Positions 9,083 to 18,006 of a stretch of 64,000 bases of DNA are shown piece after piece (position 1 is the stretch's first letter; each line of letters opens with the position of its first letter). A program made the translations under genes and the position numbers. The notes beneath the pieces were generated by a model. That model did not search any database, was not told the DNA's origin, and saw nothing but the letters and a program-made list of their open reading frames with translations. This stretch comes from CAWFFV01 sp963814985 (lineage in GTDB: Bacteria > Chloroflexota > Ktedonobacteria > Ktedonobacterales > Ktedonobacteraceae). Location of the stretch: NCBI GenBank assembly GCA_963814985.1, contig CAWFFV010000018.1, positions 124,001 to 188,000 of the forward strand, in the 5' to 3' direction.

Positions 9083-9956
9083 TTTATGGGCAGTGGCGGT
9101 AAAGCTGGGTCCAACGCGTCCCTGGACAGCTGTGGAGTTAGGGCAACACTACTATGGGACCACCTATCGACCTGCTTTGCGCGCACAGGTGGAACTTGTG
9201 CTTAAGGAAGCCTCACCCTATTTTAAGCAAGGGAGGATCGGTGCTCAACCAACATACCTTCCACGCCCTGCCAGCGCCACAGAACATTTACGCCCTATCT
9301 CGCAACTCACAGCGGGTGAGGTGGTACTCGTCCAGGGGCAAAAGGGCACACCGCAGATCGCATTGCTGCTCTCTGCGCCTCATGAGGGAACCGTCCCACT
9401 GATTGCAGATCAGTGGAAAGAAGGAATACGCCCGATGAACCTCATACAACTTTTTGCAGGAGTTCGCCGCGAGGCTCTGCTGATGCTTTCTGGATATGAG
9501 GTTAAGCAGCAACTTCAGGAATGGCGCAAGGCGCTTGATGATATGTGGATCGATCTGTTTGCCTGGTGGGATCGTTGTATGGGTAAAGCTTTTACCTTTG
9601 CCTCTCTGTGTGCTTCGCTGGAATCAGATGATCTGCGTCTGGCCTGGGGACTGGAGTTACTGGCTCATGGTCACGAACTCTTTGTGCGTGAGGGGACAAC
9701 CTGGACGCCATTCCATGCACAGCGGGTCCTTGCTAACCAGGGATTTGCACATCATCTGACATTAGTACGTGCCGGAGCTGGTACAGCGGTAATGGTAGGT
9801 GGACAGCGCGCCATACTGACAGGGCGGAGCAATTGGCGACAGGTTGAAATTTGCTGGGATGAGGGAGGCAAAGTGGGAGAGATTGTACGTGTGCGAGCCA
9901 GTCATGTGCAAGTGCCAGAGAGAGCAGCAATAGAAGAAGCTTCCGATGTGCTCTGA
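8988..9956 (+). CDS. Conserved-looking protein of unknown function, overlapping the nuclease gene
   Basis: Up to 322 aa, reading from a GTG inside the 3' end of the nuclease gene in another frame. The first 30 or so residues may not be translated, as no ribosome binding site decides the start. From about residue 30 the sequence looks like a folded soluble protein: TIHDLWAVAVKLGPTRPWTAVELGQHYYG, then a small beta domain with TAGEVVLVQG, a Trp-rich helical middle (MWIDLFAWWDRCMGK) and a C-terminal beta-rich part. No family was recognised. The tight overlap suggests translational coupling and a shared process with the nuclease, perhaps RNA handling. That is inference only. Confidence 0.65.
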   Translation: MLIPQYILHHCTPAARGEVLPQTLPSLPTIHDLWAVAVKLGPTRPWTAVELGQHYYGTTYRPALRAQVELVLKEASPYFKQGRIGAQPTYLPRPASATEHLRPISQLTAGEVVLVQGQKGTPQIALLLSAPHEGTVPLIADQWKEGIRPMNLIQLFAGVRREALLMLSGYEVKQQLQEWRKALDDMWIDLFAWWDRCMGKAFTFASLCASLESDDLRLAWGLELLAHGHELFVREGTTWTPFHAQRVLANQGFAHHLTLVRAGAGTAVMVGGQRAILTGRSNWRQVEICWDEGGKVGEIVRVRASHVQVPERAAIEEASDVL

Positions 9957-9968
9957 TACTGGAGAGAG

Positions 9969-10001
9969 GTCCTCGTCGTGGTTAAGACCAGCGATGAGGA
10001 C
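9969..10001 (+). terminator. Hairpin downstream of the unknown gene
   Basis: GTCCTCGTCGTGGT (9969-9982) folds onto ACCA-G-CGATGAGGAC (9987-10001) around the tetraloop TAAG. It is a stable stem just after the stop at 9956. No clear T-run follows, so it may be an RNA-stabilising structure rather than an intrinsic terminator. Confidence 0.5.
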
Positions 10002-10050
10002 GAAACTCTCACAACAATTAATTCCCCCTCATTCTTATTTTTACATATAT

Positions 10051-10078
10051 TTATCATACACTTCCTATACACTATAAT
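10051..10078 (+). promoter_or_regulatory. Probable sigma-70-type promoter of xfp
   Basis: A perfect TATAAT (10073-10078) lies in very AT-rich DNA about 50 bp before the phosphoketolase start. TTATCA (10051-10056), 16 bp upstream, is a possible but weak -35 element. Confidence 0.5.
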
Positions 10079-10126
10079 TAAAACTTAGTGCAGCATATCC
10101 CATCCTTACTCTGAAGGAGAGAACGA

Positions 10127-12571
10127 ATGGTAATAGAAATCACTGCTTCCCCACAGAATATTAAAAGCACAAATGCAACAGAGATTCGTCATACATATGG
10201 AGCAGAATTAGAGTCAATTGAGCGTTATCGCCGTATTGTGAATTATTTGGCAGCAGCACAGCTTTATCTGAAAGAGAATGTCCTCCTTGAGGAGCCATTG
10301 AAACCAGAACATATAAAGGACCGTTTACTTGGACATTGGGGAACCTGTCCGGGCATTAATCTGATCTATGCTCACCTGAACCACTTGATTATACGCTACG
10401 ACCTCAATATGTTTCTTGTCACTGGACCCGGACATGGCGCACCTGCCAATCTTGCAAATCTGTATCTGGAAGGTTCTTTACAGGAGTTTTACCCAAACAT
10501 GACTCTTGATAAAGCCGGGGTGTCTGAGTTTGTTAAAAGCTTTTCCTGGCCAGGAGGTTTTCCGAGTCATCTCTCTCCTGGTATACCTGGAACGATCCAT
10601 GAAGGCGGCGAACTTGGCTACGCGCTTGCAACAGCCTTCGGTGCTGTTATGGACAACCAGGATTTGATTGTGGCATGTATTGTGGGAGATGGTGAGGCAG
10701 AGACGGGTCCCACTGCAACAGCATGGCATTGTTACAAGTTTATTGATCCAGCGGAGTCCGGCGCCGTCTTGCCAATCTTACATGTGAATGGCTATAAGAT
10801 TTCCAATCCCACTATTGCCGGGACAATGAGTAATAAGGAATTGCTTCACCTATTTACGGGCTATGGCTATCATGTTCTTTTCGTAGAGGGAGATGACTTA
10901 GATGCACAACTCTACGGGGCTATGGATCAGGCCTATCACGAGATACGGCACATTCAACTGGAGGCTCACTCAGGACAACCCATTGTGAGACCTCAGTGGC
11001 CCATGATTATCTTACGCTCACCCAAAGGGTGGACAGGGATTAAGACACTTAATGGCAAACCAATCGAGGGGTCTTTCCGCTCCCATCAGGTTCCTGCCAA
11101 TGAGCTTAAGACCAATCCAACTCAGTTGCAGATGATTGAACAATGGTTACGTTCATATCATATCGAGGAACTTTTTGACGGGCAAGGACACCCCAAACCT
11201 GAGATTCTAGAGCAATGTCCCAGAGGGGATCGACGTATGGGCTGCAATCCTCATACCTTTGGAGGTCGCATACATCGAGAGCTTGATCTGCCCAGGATCA
11301 GTGACTTTAAGATCGATATCACACAGGGTCAAACCATCAAAACATTTCAGCGCGGAGATATCAATGTCAGTAATATTGAAACCGTTGGTAAATATCTGGC
11401 AGAGGTAATCCGACGTAACCCGAAGACGTTGCGCATCTTTAGTCCAGATGAACTGGACTCCAACAAGCTCTCCGCCGTACTCGATGTGACACACCGCAAC
11501 TACCAGTGGCCAGTTCCACCACACAATGATAAGGTGGGTCCAGGCAATGGACGTGTGATCGAGGTGCTTAGCGAGCATGATTGCCAGGCGTGGCTCCAGG
11601 GTTATTTGTTGACCGGTCGACATGGGCTTTTTCCTTCTTACGAGGCCTTCCTCAACATTGTTGTCTCCATGATGGATCAGTTTGCCAAGTTCCTTAAGAT
11701 GTCAATGGAACTCCCCTGGCGCTGGCCTATCTCGTCCTTGAACTATCTAGAAACTTCGACGCTCTGGCGACAAGAACATAATGGGTTTTCTCATCAGAGT
11801 CCTGGTTTTATTAACTCGGTACTTAATAAGAAGGCAGAAGTTTCGCGCGTCTATCTGCCTCCGGACGCAAATTGTTTGCTTTGTACGATGGACTATTGTT
11901 TACGCAGTACAAACTATGTGAATCTGGTAATTGCCAACAAGCAGCCGATGCCACAATGGCTATCAATGGATGATGCAGTTGCCCATTGCCGGGCTGGAGC
12001 ATCGATCTGGCAATGGGCAAGCACTGATAGCGGTATTAATCCTGATGTCGTACTGGTGGGCATCGGCGATAATCCAACAGTAGAGATCATGGCCGCTGCA
12101 CAAATTTTGCGGGAAGAGATGCCGATGCTACGCGTACGCGTTGTCAACGTTACTGATCTTCTGGTGCTTGAAGCAGATTCGGTACATCCCCACGGGCTGG
12201 ACGAAGAGATGTTTGCCGCGCTGTTCACGTCAGATTGTCCGGTGATCATCAATTTTCACGGCTATGCCTCGGCGGTCAAACAGTTGCTCTTTAACCGACC
12301 TCATCTCCATCCACATCGTTTCCACATCAATGGTTACCGGGAAGAGGGGACAACAACAACACCATTTGATATGAATGTGCGTAATGGGACAAGCCGCTAC
12401 CATCTCATCATGCAGGCAATTCGATTGGCCTCACCGCGCAACCCCTCTGTGGCTGTACATGCTTGTGGGCAGGTAAGCCATTATGAGTATGTTCTCGCTA
12501 CTCACCGTCGCTATATTCAGACCAACGGGGTAGATCCAGAGGAGATTACTGACTGGCAATGGCACAACTAA
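10127..12571 (+). CDS. xfp: Phosphoketolase (xylulose-5-phosphate/fructose-6-phosphate)
   Basis: 814 aa, full family length. Thiamine-diphosphate-dependent cytosolic enzyme that splits xylulose 5-phosphate (and in many members fructose 6-phosphate) with phosphate to give acetyl phosphate plus glyceraldehyde 3-phosphate or erythrose 4-phosphate. Seen directly: the HWGTCPG and GPGHGAPA segments near the N-terminus, the TPP-binding GDGEAETGP motif, and the C-terminal transketolase-like domain ending near GQVSHYEYV. ATG 10127 has GAAGGAGAG upstream. The acetate kinase gene follows on the same strand about 290 bp later and would convert the acetyl phosphate to acetate and ATP, making this a classic phosphoketolase-acetate kinase unit. 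The 290-bp spacer folds into a large hairpin. Confidence 0.97.
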   Translation: MVIEITASPQNIKSTNATEIRHTYGAELESIERYRRIVNYLAAAQLYLKENVLLEEPLKPEHIKDRLLGHWGTCPGINLIYAHLNHLIIRYDLNMFLVTGPGHGAPANLANLYLEGSLQEFYPNMTLDKAGVSEFVKSFSWPGGFPSHLSPGIPGTIHEGGELGYALATAFGAVMDNQDLIVACIVGDGEAETGPTATAWHCYKFIDPAESGAVLPILHVNGYKISNPTIAGTMSNKELLHLFTGYGYHVLFVEGDDLDAQLYGAMDQAYHEIRHIQLEAHSGQPIVRPQWPMIILRSPKGWTGIKTLNGKPIEGSFRSHQVPANELKTNPTQLQMIEQWLRSYHIEELFDGQGHPKPEILEQCPRGDRRMGCNPHTFGGRIHRELDLPRISDFKIDITQGQTIKTFQRGDINVSNIETVGKYLAEVIRRNPKTLRIFSPDELDSNKLSAVLDVTHRNYQWPVPPHNDKVGPGNGRVIEVLSEHDCQAWLQGYLLTGRHGLFPSYEAFLNIVVSMMDQFAKFLKMSMELPWRWPISSLNYLETSTLWRQEHNGFSHQSPGFINSVLNKKAEVSRVYLPPDANCLLCTMDYCLRSTNYVNLVIANKQPMPQWLSMDDAVAHCRAGASIWQWASTDSGINPDVVLVGIGDNPTVEIMAAAQILREEMPMLRVRVVNVTDLLVLEADSVHPHGLDEEMFAALFTSDCPVIINFHGYASAVKQLLFNRPHLHPHRFHINGYREEGTTTTPFDMNVRNGTSRYHLIMQAIRLASPRNPSVAVHACGQVSHYEYVLATHRRYIQTNGVDPEEITDWQWHN

Positions 12572-12590
12572 CGGTTCGTTAACTCTCTAT

Positions 12591-12850
12591 GAGGTCATCC
12601 CAGTAACTCTTCAGGTACCCTCGCCACCTGCGGTGGCTCGCTCTTGTTTTCTGTGTGGTTTTGTTGCCTGTGGAGGAGATTGCATCGCAATCTCCTCCAC
12701 AGGCAACAAAACCACACAGAAAACAATCTGCGAAGCGCCTTCGGCGCTGAGGAATCAGAAAAAGGGACCTGAAGAGTTACCGGGATGACTCATGAACAAG
12801 AGCAAGCCACTGCCGGTGGCGAGAAGTCTAAAAAAGGACCTGAGGAGTTA
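12591..12850. repeat. Large fold-back repeat between xfp and ackA
   Basis: Nested inverted repeats fill the intergenic gap. The core is a perfect 38-bp stem: 12646-12683 pairs with 12687-12724 around a 3-nt loop. Outside it, 12591-12616 (GAGGTCATCC...TCTTCAGGT) is the near-complement of 12767-12791. A further half-copy of the outer arm lies at 12796-12850, where the word ACCTGA(A/G)GAGTTAC recurs and supplies the GAGGAG that sits ahead of the ackA start. Both strands would fold. It could be a mobile fold-back (MITE-like) element, a transcription attenuator or an mRNA-stability element; the sequence does not decide. Confidence 0.85.
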
Positions 12851-12858
12851 CCTTTCAT

Positions 12859-14061
12859 ATGAAAATCCTCGTGTTGAATGCCGGGTCTAGCAGCCAAAAG
12901 AGCTGTCTGTATGACCCTGGTGAAACGTTACCGGATCAGCCACCTGCTCCGTTGTGGGAAGCTACTGCCGACTGGGCGAAAGGAAAGGCAGAACTTACTA
13001 TCACAACCATTCATGGCCAGCAAAAAGAGGTTTTAGCGGGTTCACGAGCGGTGATTGTTGAGCGAATGCTCAACACGCTGTGGAGTGGTAAAACTCGGGT
13101 CATTGCCGATCCTGCGGAGATTGCCATCGTTGGTCATCGTGTTGTTCATGGCGGGGCTGATTACCGTGAGAGTACTAGAATTACGTCAAAGGTAAAAGAT
13201 GCTATCGAACGCCTCTCTTCTTTCGCACCTCTGCATAATCCTGTCAACCTTGAAGGTATTGAGGTAACTGAACGGCTATTGGGAAACATCGTTCAGGTAG
13301 CAGTATTTGATACAGCATTTCATAGCTCGTTGCCACCGGTGGCAGTGATCTATCCAGGTCCTTATGAGTGGTTCGAGCAGGGTATTCGCCGCTATGGTTT
13401 TCACGGTATCAGCCATCAATATTGTGCTCAGCGTACTGCTCGTATCCTGGGACGTGACCTGAAGTCTTTACGCATCATTAACTGCCACCTGGGCAATGGT
13501 TGTTCCTTAGCCGCTATCGAGCATGGCTACTGTAAAGACACCACGATGGGCTTTACTCCTCTGGAGGGATTGATGATGGGGAGTCGCTCAGGTTCGGTCG
13601 ATCCTGGTATCCTGACCTATTTGCAACATGAAAAAGGTTTTTCGACAGACCAGATCAGCCAACTCCTCAATCAAGAATCAGGACTCAAGGGTATTTCTGG
13701 CATATCCAGCGATATGCGTCATATCCTGAAGGCGATAGATGAAGACAACGAACGCGCCAGACTGGCACTGGACATCTACATTTATCGGCTGCGCTTTTTC
13801 ATTGGAGCAATGCTTGCCTCGCTTGGTGGTCTGGATGTTCTAACGTTTACTGGTGGGGTCGGTGAAAATGCTGCGGTGGTACGTGCTCTGGCATGTAAGG
13901 CTTTTGGCTTCCTCAACCTCAAACTTGATCCAGAGAAAAATGCAGCTTCTATAATTGACCAGGATATTACTACTCCTGACTCCGCTGTACGTGTCCTGAT
14001 TATCCACACTGAAGAAGTTTGGGAGATCGCCAAAGAGTGCTGGAAAGTCGCAAGAGCATAG
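12859..14061 (+). CDS. ackA: Acetate kinase
   Basis: 400 aa, standard length. Cytosolic sugar-kinase/Hsc70-fold enzyme that transfers the phosphate of acetyl phosphate to ADP, giving acetate and ATP. Conserved family blocks are present: NAGSSSQKSCLYD at the N-terminus, GHRVVHGG, FDTAFHSSLPP, RYGFHGISHQY, NCHLGNG, the GLMMGSRSGSVDPG loop and TGGVGENA near the C-terminus. ATG 12859 is preceded by TGAGGAG about 11 nt upstream, a motif that belongs to the neighbouring fold-back repeat. It is very likely in the same pathway as xfp upstream and possibly on the same transcript, subject to the structure between them. Confidence 0.97.
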   Translation: MKILVLNAGSSSQKSCLYDPGETLPDQPPAPLWEATADWAKGKAELTITTIHGQQKEVLAGSRAVIVERMLNTLWSGKTRVIADPAEIAIVGHRVVHGGADYRESTRITSKVKDAIERLSSFAPLHNPVNLEGIEVTERLLGNIVQVAVFDTAFHSSLPPVAVIYPGPYEWFEQGIRRYGFHGISHQYCAQRTARILGRDLKSLRIINCHLGNGCSLAAIEHGYCKDTTMGFTPLEGLMMGSRSGSVDPGILTYLQHEKGFSTDQISQLLNQESGLKGISGISSDMRHILKAIDEDNERARLALDIYIYRLRFFIGAMLASLGGLDVLTFTGGVGENAAVVRALACKAFGFLNLKLDPEKNAASIIDQDITTPDSAVRVLIIHTEEVWEIAKECWKVARA

Positions 14062-14114
14062 GTAAGGAATTTCCAGCAATAGCTTTGCGCTAAAGTATCG
14101 GCAAAGGTACCTAC

Positions 14115-15356
14115 TCAGGATACCACCTCTGAGAGCGATTCCTTCTCGCTTGTTCTAGCAGACAGAGGGATAGCAGCACCGGGCAGAGTAAAGCAAAAGC
14201 GGCTTCCCTCTCCTGCCCGACCAGAACTCTCTACCCAGATCTTCCCTCCCATTGCTTCAACCAACTGCTTGCTGATATAGAGTCCAAGGCCACATCCTGG
14301 CACCACTCCGGTAACATCTCGTCTGAGACGCACAAATTTTTCAAAGAGCAGTGGCAGTTCAGAAGAGGGAATACCAGGACCAGCATCTTTCACACTAATG
14401 GACACTTGCGGAGCCAGATCAGTTTCCTGTGCAGTTGTATTTTCCAATACAGCACTAATAACCACTAAAGTATGCCTGGGTGAATATTTGACGGCATTTG
14501 AGAGCAAATTCCGCAGGATCTGACGGAGATTCTGCTGATTAGCCCAGACGGTCAAGTATTCAGGAATATCCATCTGGAGAGTAGAAGCTTCTGCTTCTCG
14601 TGGATCAAGCTGCTCAAGCTCTTCTCGCACAACCTGTGCGACGGAGCATACCTCAAACTGGGAAGGTTTCACGTTACCATTCATCTGCGCAACAGTTAAT
14701 ATGCTATTGACCAGATGTATAAGTGCGTCGCAGCCATCTGTTGCCTTGTGAAGATAGTTGGCCAGTGTATCGCTATCCAGGCTCTCATGGTAGAGACTGA
14801 GGATTTCGAGCCATCCAGCCAGGGATGTGAGAGGAGTACGTAACTCATGGTTCACATGCAGAATAAATTGATCTTTCAGCTGATTTAACTGTCGTTGCTG
14901 TTCATATGCAGTAGTCATCCGCTGCTCAGCTTGCTGTGCCTCCAGTTGTTGCTCGTACGCAACAAGCTTCTGCTGTTCTGCTTGCAATGACTGCAATTTA
15001 GCAGTTTCAGCTAGATCTAACAGGTAACGCAGATAGCTGATAAAAAATCCTTCTGTCAGCAAGGCGATTGTGCCAGTGAGAAACTCCACCTGGAGAGGAC
15101 CTGACCAAAAAAGGCCACGGCTGATAATACTGTTGGCAACAGCCAGCGCCAGAACGGTGAGACCAACGCATACGAAAGCACCACGCGGCTTGAAGAGCCA
15201 GACAGCCAGTGATACAGGAATAGCGAGGAGGGGACCACTGGCTTGCGAAAAGAGGACGAAGACGATACCTAGCAATAGAGATAACATAAAGATACCGAGA
15301 CGTATCTTGAAAGATATTTTGAGAAGACAAACGAGCCAGGTATTGAGTAAGCGCAT
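14115..15356 (-). CDS. Membrane sensor histidine kinase
   Basis: 413 aa. About five hydrophobic segments in residues 1-120 form a membrane sensor. A Gln/Glu-rich coiled coil follows (about 120-165, LQAEQQKLVAYEQQLEAQQAEQR), then a HisKA dimerisation domain with the phospho-acceptor His in HVNHELRTPL, and a HATPase_c domain with N-box NLLSNAVKYS and G-boxes KDAGPGIP and GCGLGLYIS. Start 15356 (second ATG) is chosen because GGAAGG lies 6 nt upstream; an in-frame ATG six bases earlier abuts the binding site. No response regulator is adjacent, so it is an orphan kinase here. The signal it senses is not evident. Confidence 0.9.
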   Translation of the reverse strand: MRLLNTWLVCLLKISFKIRLGIFMLSLLLGIVFVLFSQASGPLLAIPVSLAVWLFKPRGAFVCVGLTVLALAVANSIISRGLFWSGPLQVEFLTGTIALLTEGFFISYLRYLLDLAETAKLQSLQAEQQKLVAYEQQLEAQQAEQRMTTAYEQQRQLNQLKDQFILHVNHELRTPLTSLAGWLEILSLYHESLDSDTLANYLHKATDGCDALIHLVNSILTVAQMNGNVKPSQFEVCSVAQVVREELEQLDPREAEASTLQMDIPEYLTVWANQQNLRQILRNLLSNAVKYSPRHTLVVISAVLENTTAQETDLAPQVSISVKDAGPGIPSSELPLLFEKFVRLRRDVTGVVPGCGLGLYISKQLVEAMGGKIWVESSGRAGEGSRFCFTLPGAAIPLSARTSEKESLSEVVS

Positions 15357-15572
15357 TTGCATCCTTCCATCGTAAGAGCATTTTCTTATATATTTAGAGC
15401 ATAATCAACGCTGTATCTAGAGAGATTCCAATGTCTATTTCTTTACTTACATATTATGGCTCATAATGTGTAGTGTAGCATGTCTTATGAGAATCTTACA
15501 ATTTTGTCAACCGGCTGATAGCCAGAAAGTCCTGAGTAATACACTTTCGGCCTTTAGTGACGTTTAGCTCTT

Positions 15573-16295
15573 TCACTTCTCTAATGGTGGCTTTTCCAGA
15601 CCACGGGCGATAAACTCCATAATTGCAGTCAGGATCGTATCCGGTAGATGCGGAGTAGTATCTTCTGCTTCTTTTCCATCTTCGCCTTCTTGAGGCCAGA
15701 TCAGCCAGCGTAACGCGATAAAGTGACCAATGCCCATCAGGGCATAGGCAATCGCTTCGGGTTCCAGGGGCCGGATCGTGCCAGCCTCCATGGCAGCGTT
15801 CAAATTCCGTACATAGCCATGGCTAATGCTACGATAATAGGCCTGCGCGACTTCCGGGGCCACACGATTCGCTTCTTGCATGATATGGTAGATACGGCGA
15901 TGGGTGGCAGTGAACTCGAAGAAGGCCAGAAAGCCTCGCTTCTCGGCATCCAGTCGGTCGGTTGCGTCTACGATGGCTGCGTTTGTGACCGCACGAAGGC
16001 GCTTTCCAATATCTTCCACTAGCTCTACGAAGATCTCATGTTTACTAGAAAAGTAGATGTAAAAGGTGCCCTGGGCCACACCAGCACGTCTGGTGATTTC
16101 TGAGATACTCGCTTCATAATAACCTGATTCACCAAAGACAGCCTCAGCTGCATCGAGAATGCGCCGCCTTGTGGCCTCTCCTCTAGCGGTCACTGGCACG
16201 GTAATATTCCCATTTCCCCTGGAATGCTGTTGTTTTTCTGCCATTGCTGCTTTCTTGTGTCCGGTTGGTAAAATATGATGATCATGCGACGCCAT
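15573..16295 (-). CDS. TetR/AcrR-family transcriptional regulator
   Basis: 240 aa. After a polar N-terminal tail of about 35 residues comes the TetR DNA-binding helix-turn-helix (TRRRILDAAEAVFGESGYYEASISEITRRAGVAQGTFYIYFSSKHEIF), followed by an all-helical ligand-binding domain with no recognisable ligand signature. ATG 16295 has AAAGGAAAG upstream. It is divergent from the KAS III-like gene at 16556. A 25-bp palindrome at 16474-16498, recurring before the Liv binding-protein gene, is a plausible binding site for it. TetR proteins in such settings often sense acyl-CoA, which would fit the lipid genes nearby, but that is inference. Confidence 0.92.
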   Translation of the reverse strand: MASHDHHILPTGHKKAAMAEKQQHSRGNGNITVPVTARGEATRRRILDAAEAVFGESGYYEASISEITRRAGVAQGTFYIYFSSKHEIFVELVEDIGKRLRAVTNAAIVDATDRLDAEKRGFLAFFEFTATHRRIYHIMQEANRVAPEVAQAYYRSISHGYVRNLNAAMEAGTIRPLEPEAIAYALMGIGHFIALRWLIWPQEGEDGKEAEDTTPHLPDTILTAIMEFIARGLEKPPLEK

Positions 16296-16473
16296 GATTC
16301 TTTCCTTTATACTATACTCCTGTTACCATCATCGCACAAATAGGTCGACTCTGTCTAACTATGCCAATGCAGTGCGCTACGACGATGCTGAATAGCAGCA
16401 CTTTTGCCCACCTGCGTTTTTAGGGACATTACCTTGACTTTCTATAAGGAACTTAAGTATAGTATAGAGGGAA

Positions 16474-16498
16474 TATGATAAGTGAATCACCTGTCATA
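16474..16498. promoter_or_regulatory. 25-bp palindromic operator, site 1
   Basis: TATGATAAGTGA-A-TCACCTGTCATA: two 12-bp half-sites (TATGATAAGTGA and, on the other strand, TATGACAGGTGA) around a single central base. The site lies between the TetR gene and the KAS III-like gene, about 58 bp before the latter's start. The same 25-bp arrangement recurs at 25321-25345 with 20 of 25 positions identical, and both are followed by TTTTA. It is a probable repressor site, most simply for the adjacent TetR protein. Confidence 0.7.
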
Positions 16499-16555
16499 TT
16501 TTAGCATAGGCGTGAGTCTTGAGCAATTGGTTCCAAATACCAACAGGAGGATGCG

Positions 16556-17611
16556 GTGACCGCTGATACTACGACTACTAGCGAAACACGCCCTGGTGGC
16601 CAACAATCATCTATCGGCCTTGTGGCCTTAGCAACCTATCTGCCTGAACAGATACAGGATGCAGCGTATGTGGCTGAACAGTCCGGTATTCCTGAAGAGG
16701 TGGTTCGTGACAAACTGGGCATCTTGCAGAAGCATCGTGCTACACCTGCCGATCAAACTTCGGTGATGGCGCTTAAGGCTGCCAGACTCGCTTTGCAGCG
16801 TGCACAGATTGAGGCTACGGACCTTGACTTGATTCTCTACTCCGGGAGTATGCATAAGGATTTTTATGTCTGGTCTGCGGCTAATCATATTCAGTATCGT
16901 CTGGGGGCTACAAATGCGTATGCCTTTGAACTGGCCGCCCTCTGTACCACGAATGTGCTGGCTCTCAAGGTTGCGCGTGATCTTATGACGGCTGATACGC
17001 GCTTGCGTACCGTCCTGATTTGCGGTGGTCATCGAACTGCCGATCTGATTGACTGGAACAATTCCTCCACACGCTTTCTCTTTAATCTCTCTGACGGTGG
17101 TAGCGCTATGGTTTTGCGCCGCGACTCACCCACCAATCATCTCCTGGAGTCGTCATTTATTACCGATGGATCGCTGGCAGAGGAAGTTGTTATCCCGGCA
17201 GGTGGAACGCGTCAGCCAACTTCACATGAGACGTTAGAGCAGGGATTACATACGTTTCATGTCGGAAGTCCACAGCGCCTCAAAGATGGTCTGGATGGGA
17301 TCTCTGAAGAGCGTTTTGCACGTGTGGTGCGCGAAGCCGTCGAACGGAGTGGTTATACGACTGCGGATATTGATTTTCTGGCAATCAACCATATGAAACC
17401 ATCGATGCATCGACGTGTTTTGTCCTTGTTGGACCTGACAGAGGAACACTCGCTCTATCTGAGTCAATACGGACACATTGGCGCTCCCGATCAGGTGCTC
17501 GCAGTGGAGCTGGCAGAGGCTCAAGGGCGCTTACGCCAGGGAGCACTTGTTGTGATGGCCAGCGCCGGTTTAGGCTTTACCTGGGGGGCAACGGCGCTAC
17601 GCTGGGGATAA
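16556..17611 (+). CDS. KAS III-like 3-oxoacyl-(ACP) synthase
   Basis: 351 aa thiolase-fold enzyme of the FabH/HMG-CoA-synthase-like group. The nucleophile is Cys130 in ELAALCTTN. The catalytic His279 lies in INHMKPSMHRRVL, matching the FabH His motif. Where FabH has Asn in YGNTSAAS, this protein has His307 in QYGHIGAPDQ, so the usual Cys-His-Asn triad is altered. Start is GTG 16556, since CAGGAGG lies 5 nt upstream and the nearby ATG reads into a stop. It probably condenses an acyl-CoA with a malonyl or similar unit, but the exact substrate is unknown. It is likely controlled by the palindrome at 16474 and the divergent TetR gene. Confidence 0.85.
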   Translation: MTADTTTTSETRPGGQQSSIGLVALATYLPEQIQDAAYVAEQSGIPEEVVRDKLGILQKHRATPADQTSVMALKAARLALQRAQIEATDLDLILYSGSMHKDFYVWSAANHIQYRLGATNAYAFELAALCTTNVLALKVARDLMTADTRLRTVLICGGHRTADLIDWNNSSTRFLFNLSDGGSAMVLRRDSPTNHLLESSFITDGSLAEEVVIPAGGTRQPTSHETLEQGLHTFHVGSPQRLKDGLDGISEERFARVVREAVERSGYTTADIDFLAINHMKPSMHRRVLSLLDLTEEHSLYLSQYGHIGAPDQVLAVELAEAQGRLRQGALVVMASAGLGFTWGATALRWG

Positions 17612-17620
17612 CGGCATGAT

Positions 17621-18001
17621 TCAGGTCGTGACTGTCTGTAACCAATCTGCGAGTTGTTCTTTGCCCATCTGTCCACTCGCAACAGCCATCATGACCTGAT
17701 AATAATCAATCTCACTGGCTGTTGGCTCTAAAGAATTAAATTGCAAAAAGGTAAACATGACCATGCCTGCGGTGCGTTTGTTACCATCAAGAAAGGGATG
17801 ATTTTGGCTAAGATGAAATCCATATGCAGCCGCCATATGGAAGATGGTCTGATGTAAGAATTGACCGCCAAATTGCGCCTGCGGCATATGAAGGGCCGCA
17901 TCGAGAGCAGAGGCATCACGCACTCCGTGAATGCCTCCGTACAGACGGATCTGATCCTCATGAATCGCCATGATAATGTTTTCGGTGAGGAAACGAATCA
18001 T
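17621..18001 (-). CDS. doc: Doc/Fic-family toxin (death-on-curing type)
   Basis: 126 aa, typical Doc length. The Fic active-site motif is visible as H68-PFLDGNKRTA, and the Doc-type start MIRFLTENIIMAIHEDQIRLYGG is present. Doc proteins phosphorylate elongation factor Tu; other Fic proteins AMPylate targets. The gene begins 5 bp after the stop of an AbrB-type antitoxin gene, giving a standard type II toxin-antitoxin operon with the antitoxin first. The inhibitory helix motif is not within the toxin, consistent with neutralisation by the partner. Confidence 0.9.
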   Translation of the reverse strand: MIRFLTENIIMAIHEDQIRLYGGIHGVRDASALDAALHMPQAQFGGQFLHQTIFHMAAAYGFHLSQNHPFLDGNKRTAGMVMFTFLQFNSLEPTASEIDYYQVMMAVASGQMGKEQLADWLQTVTT

Positions 18002-18006
18002 ACAAC

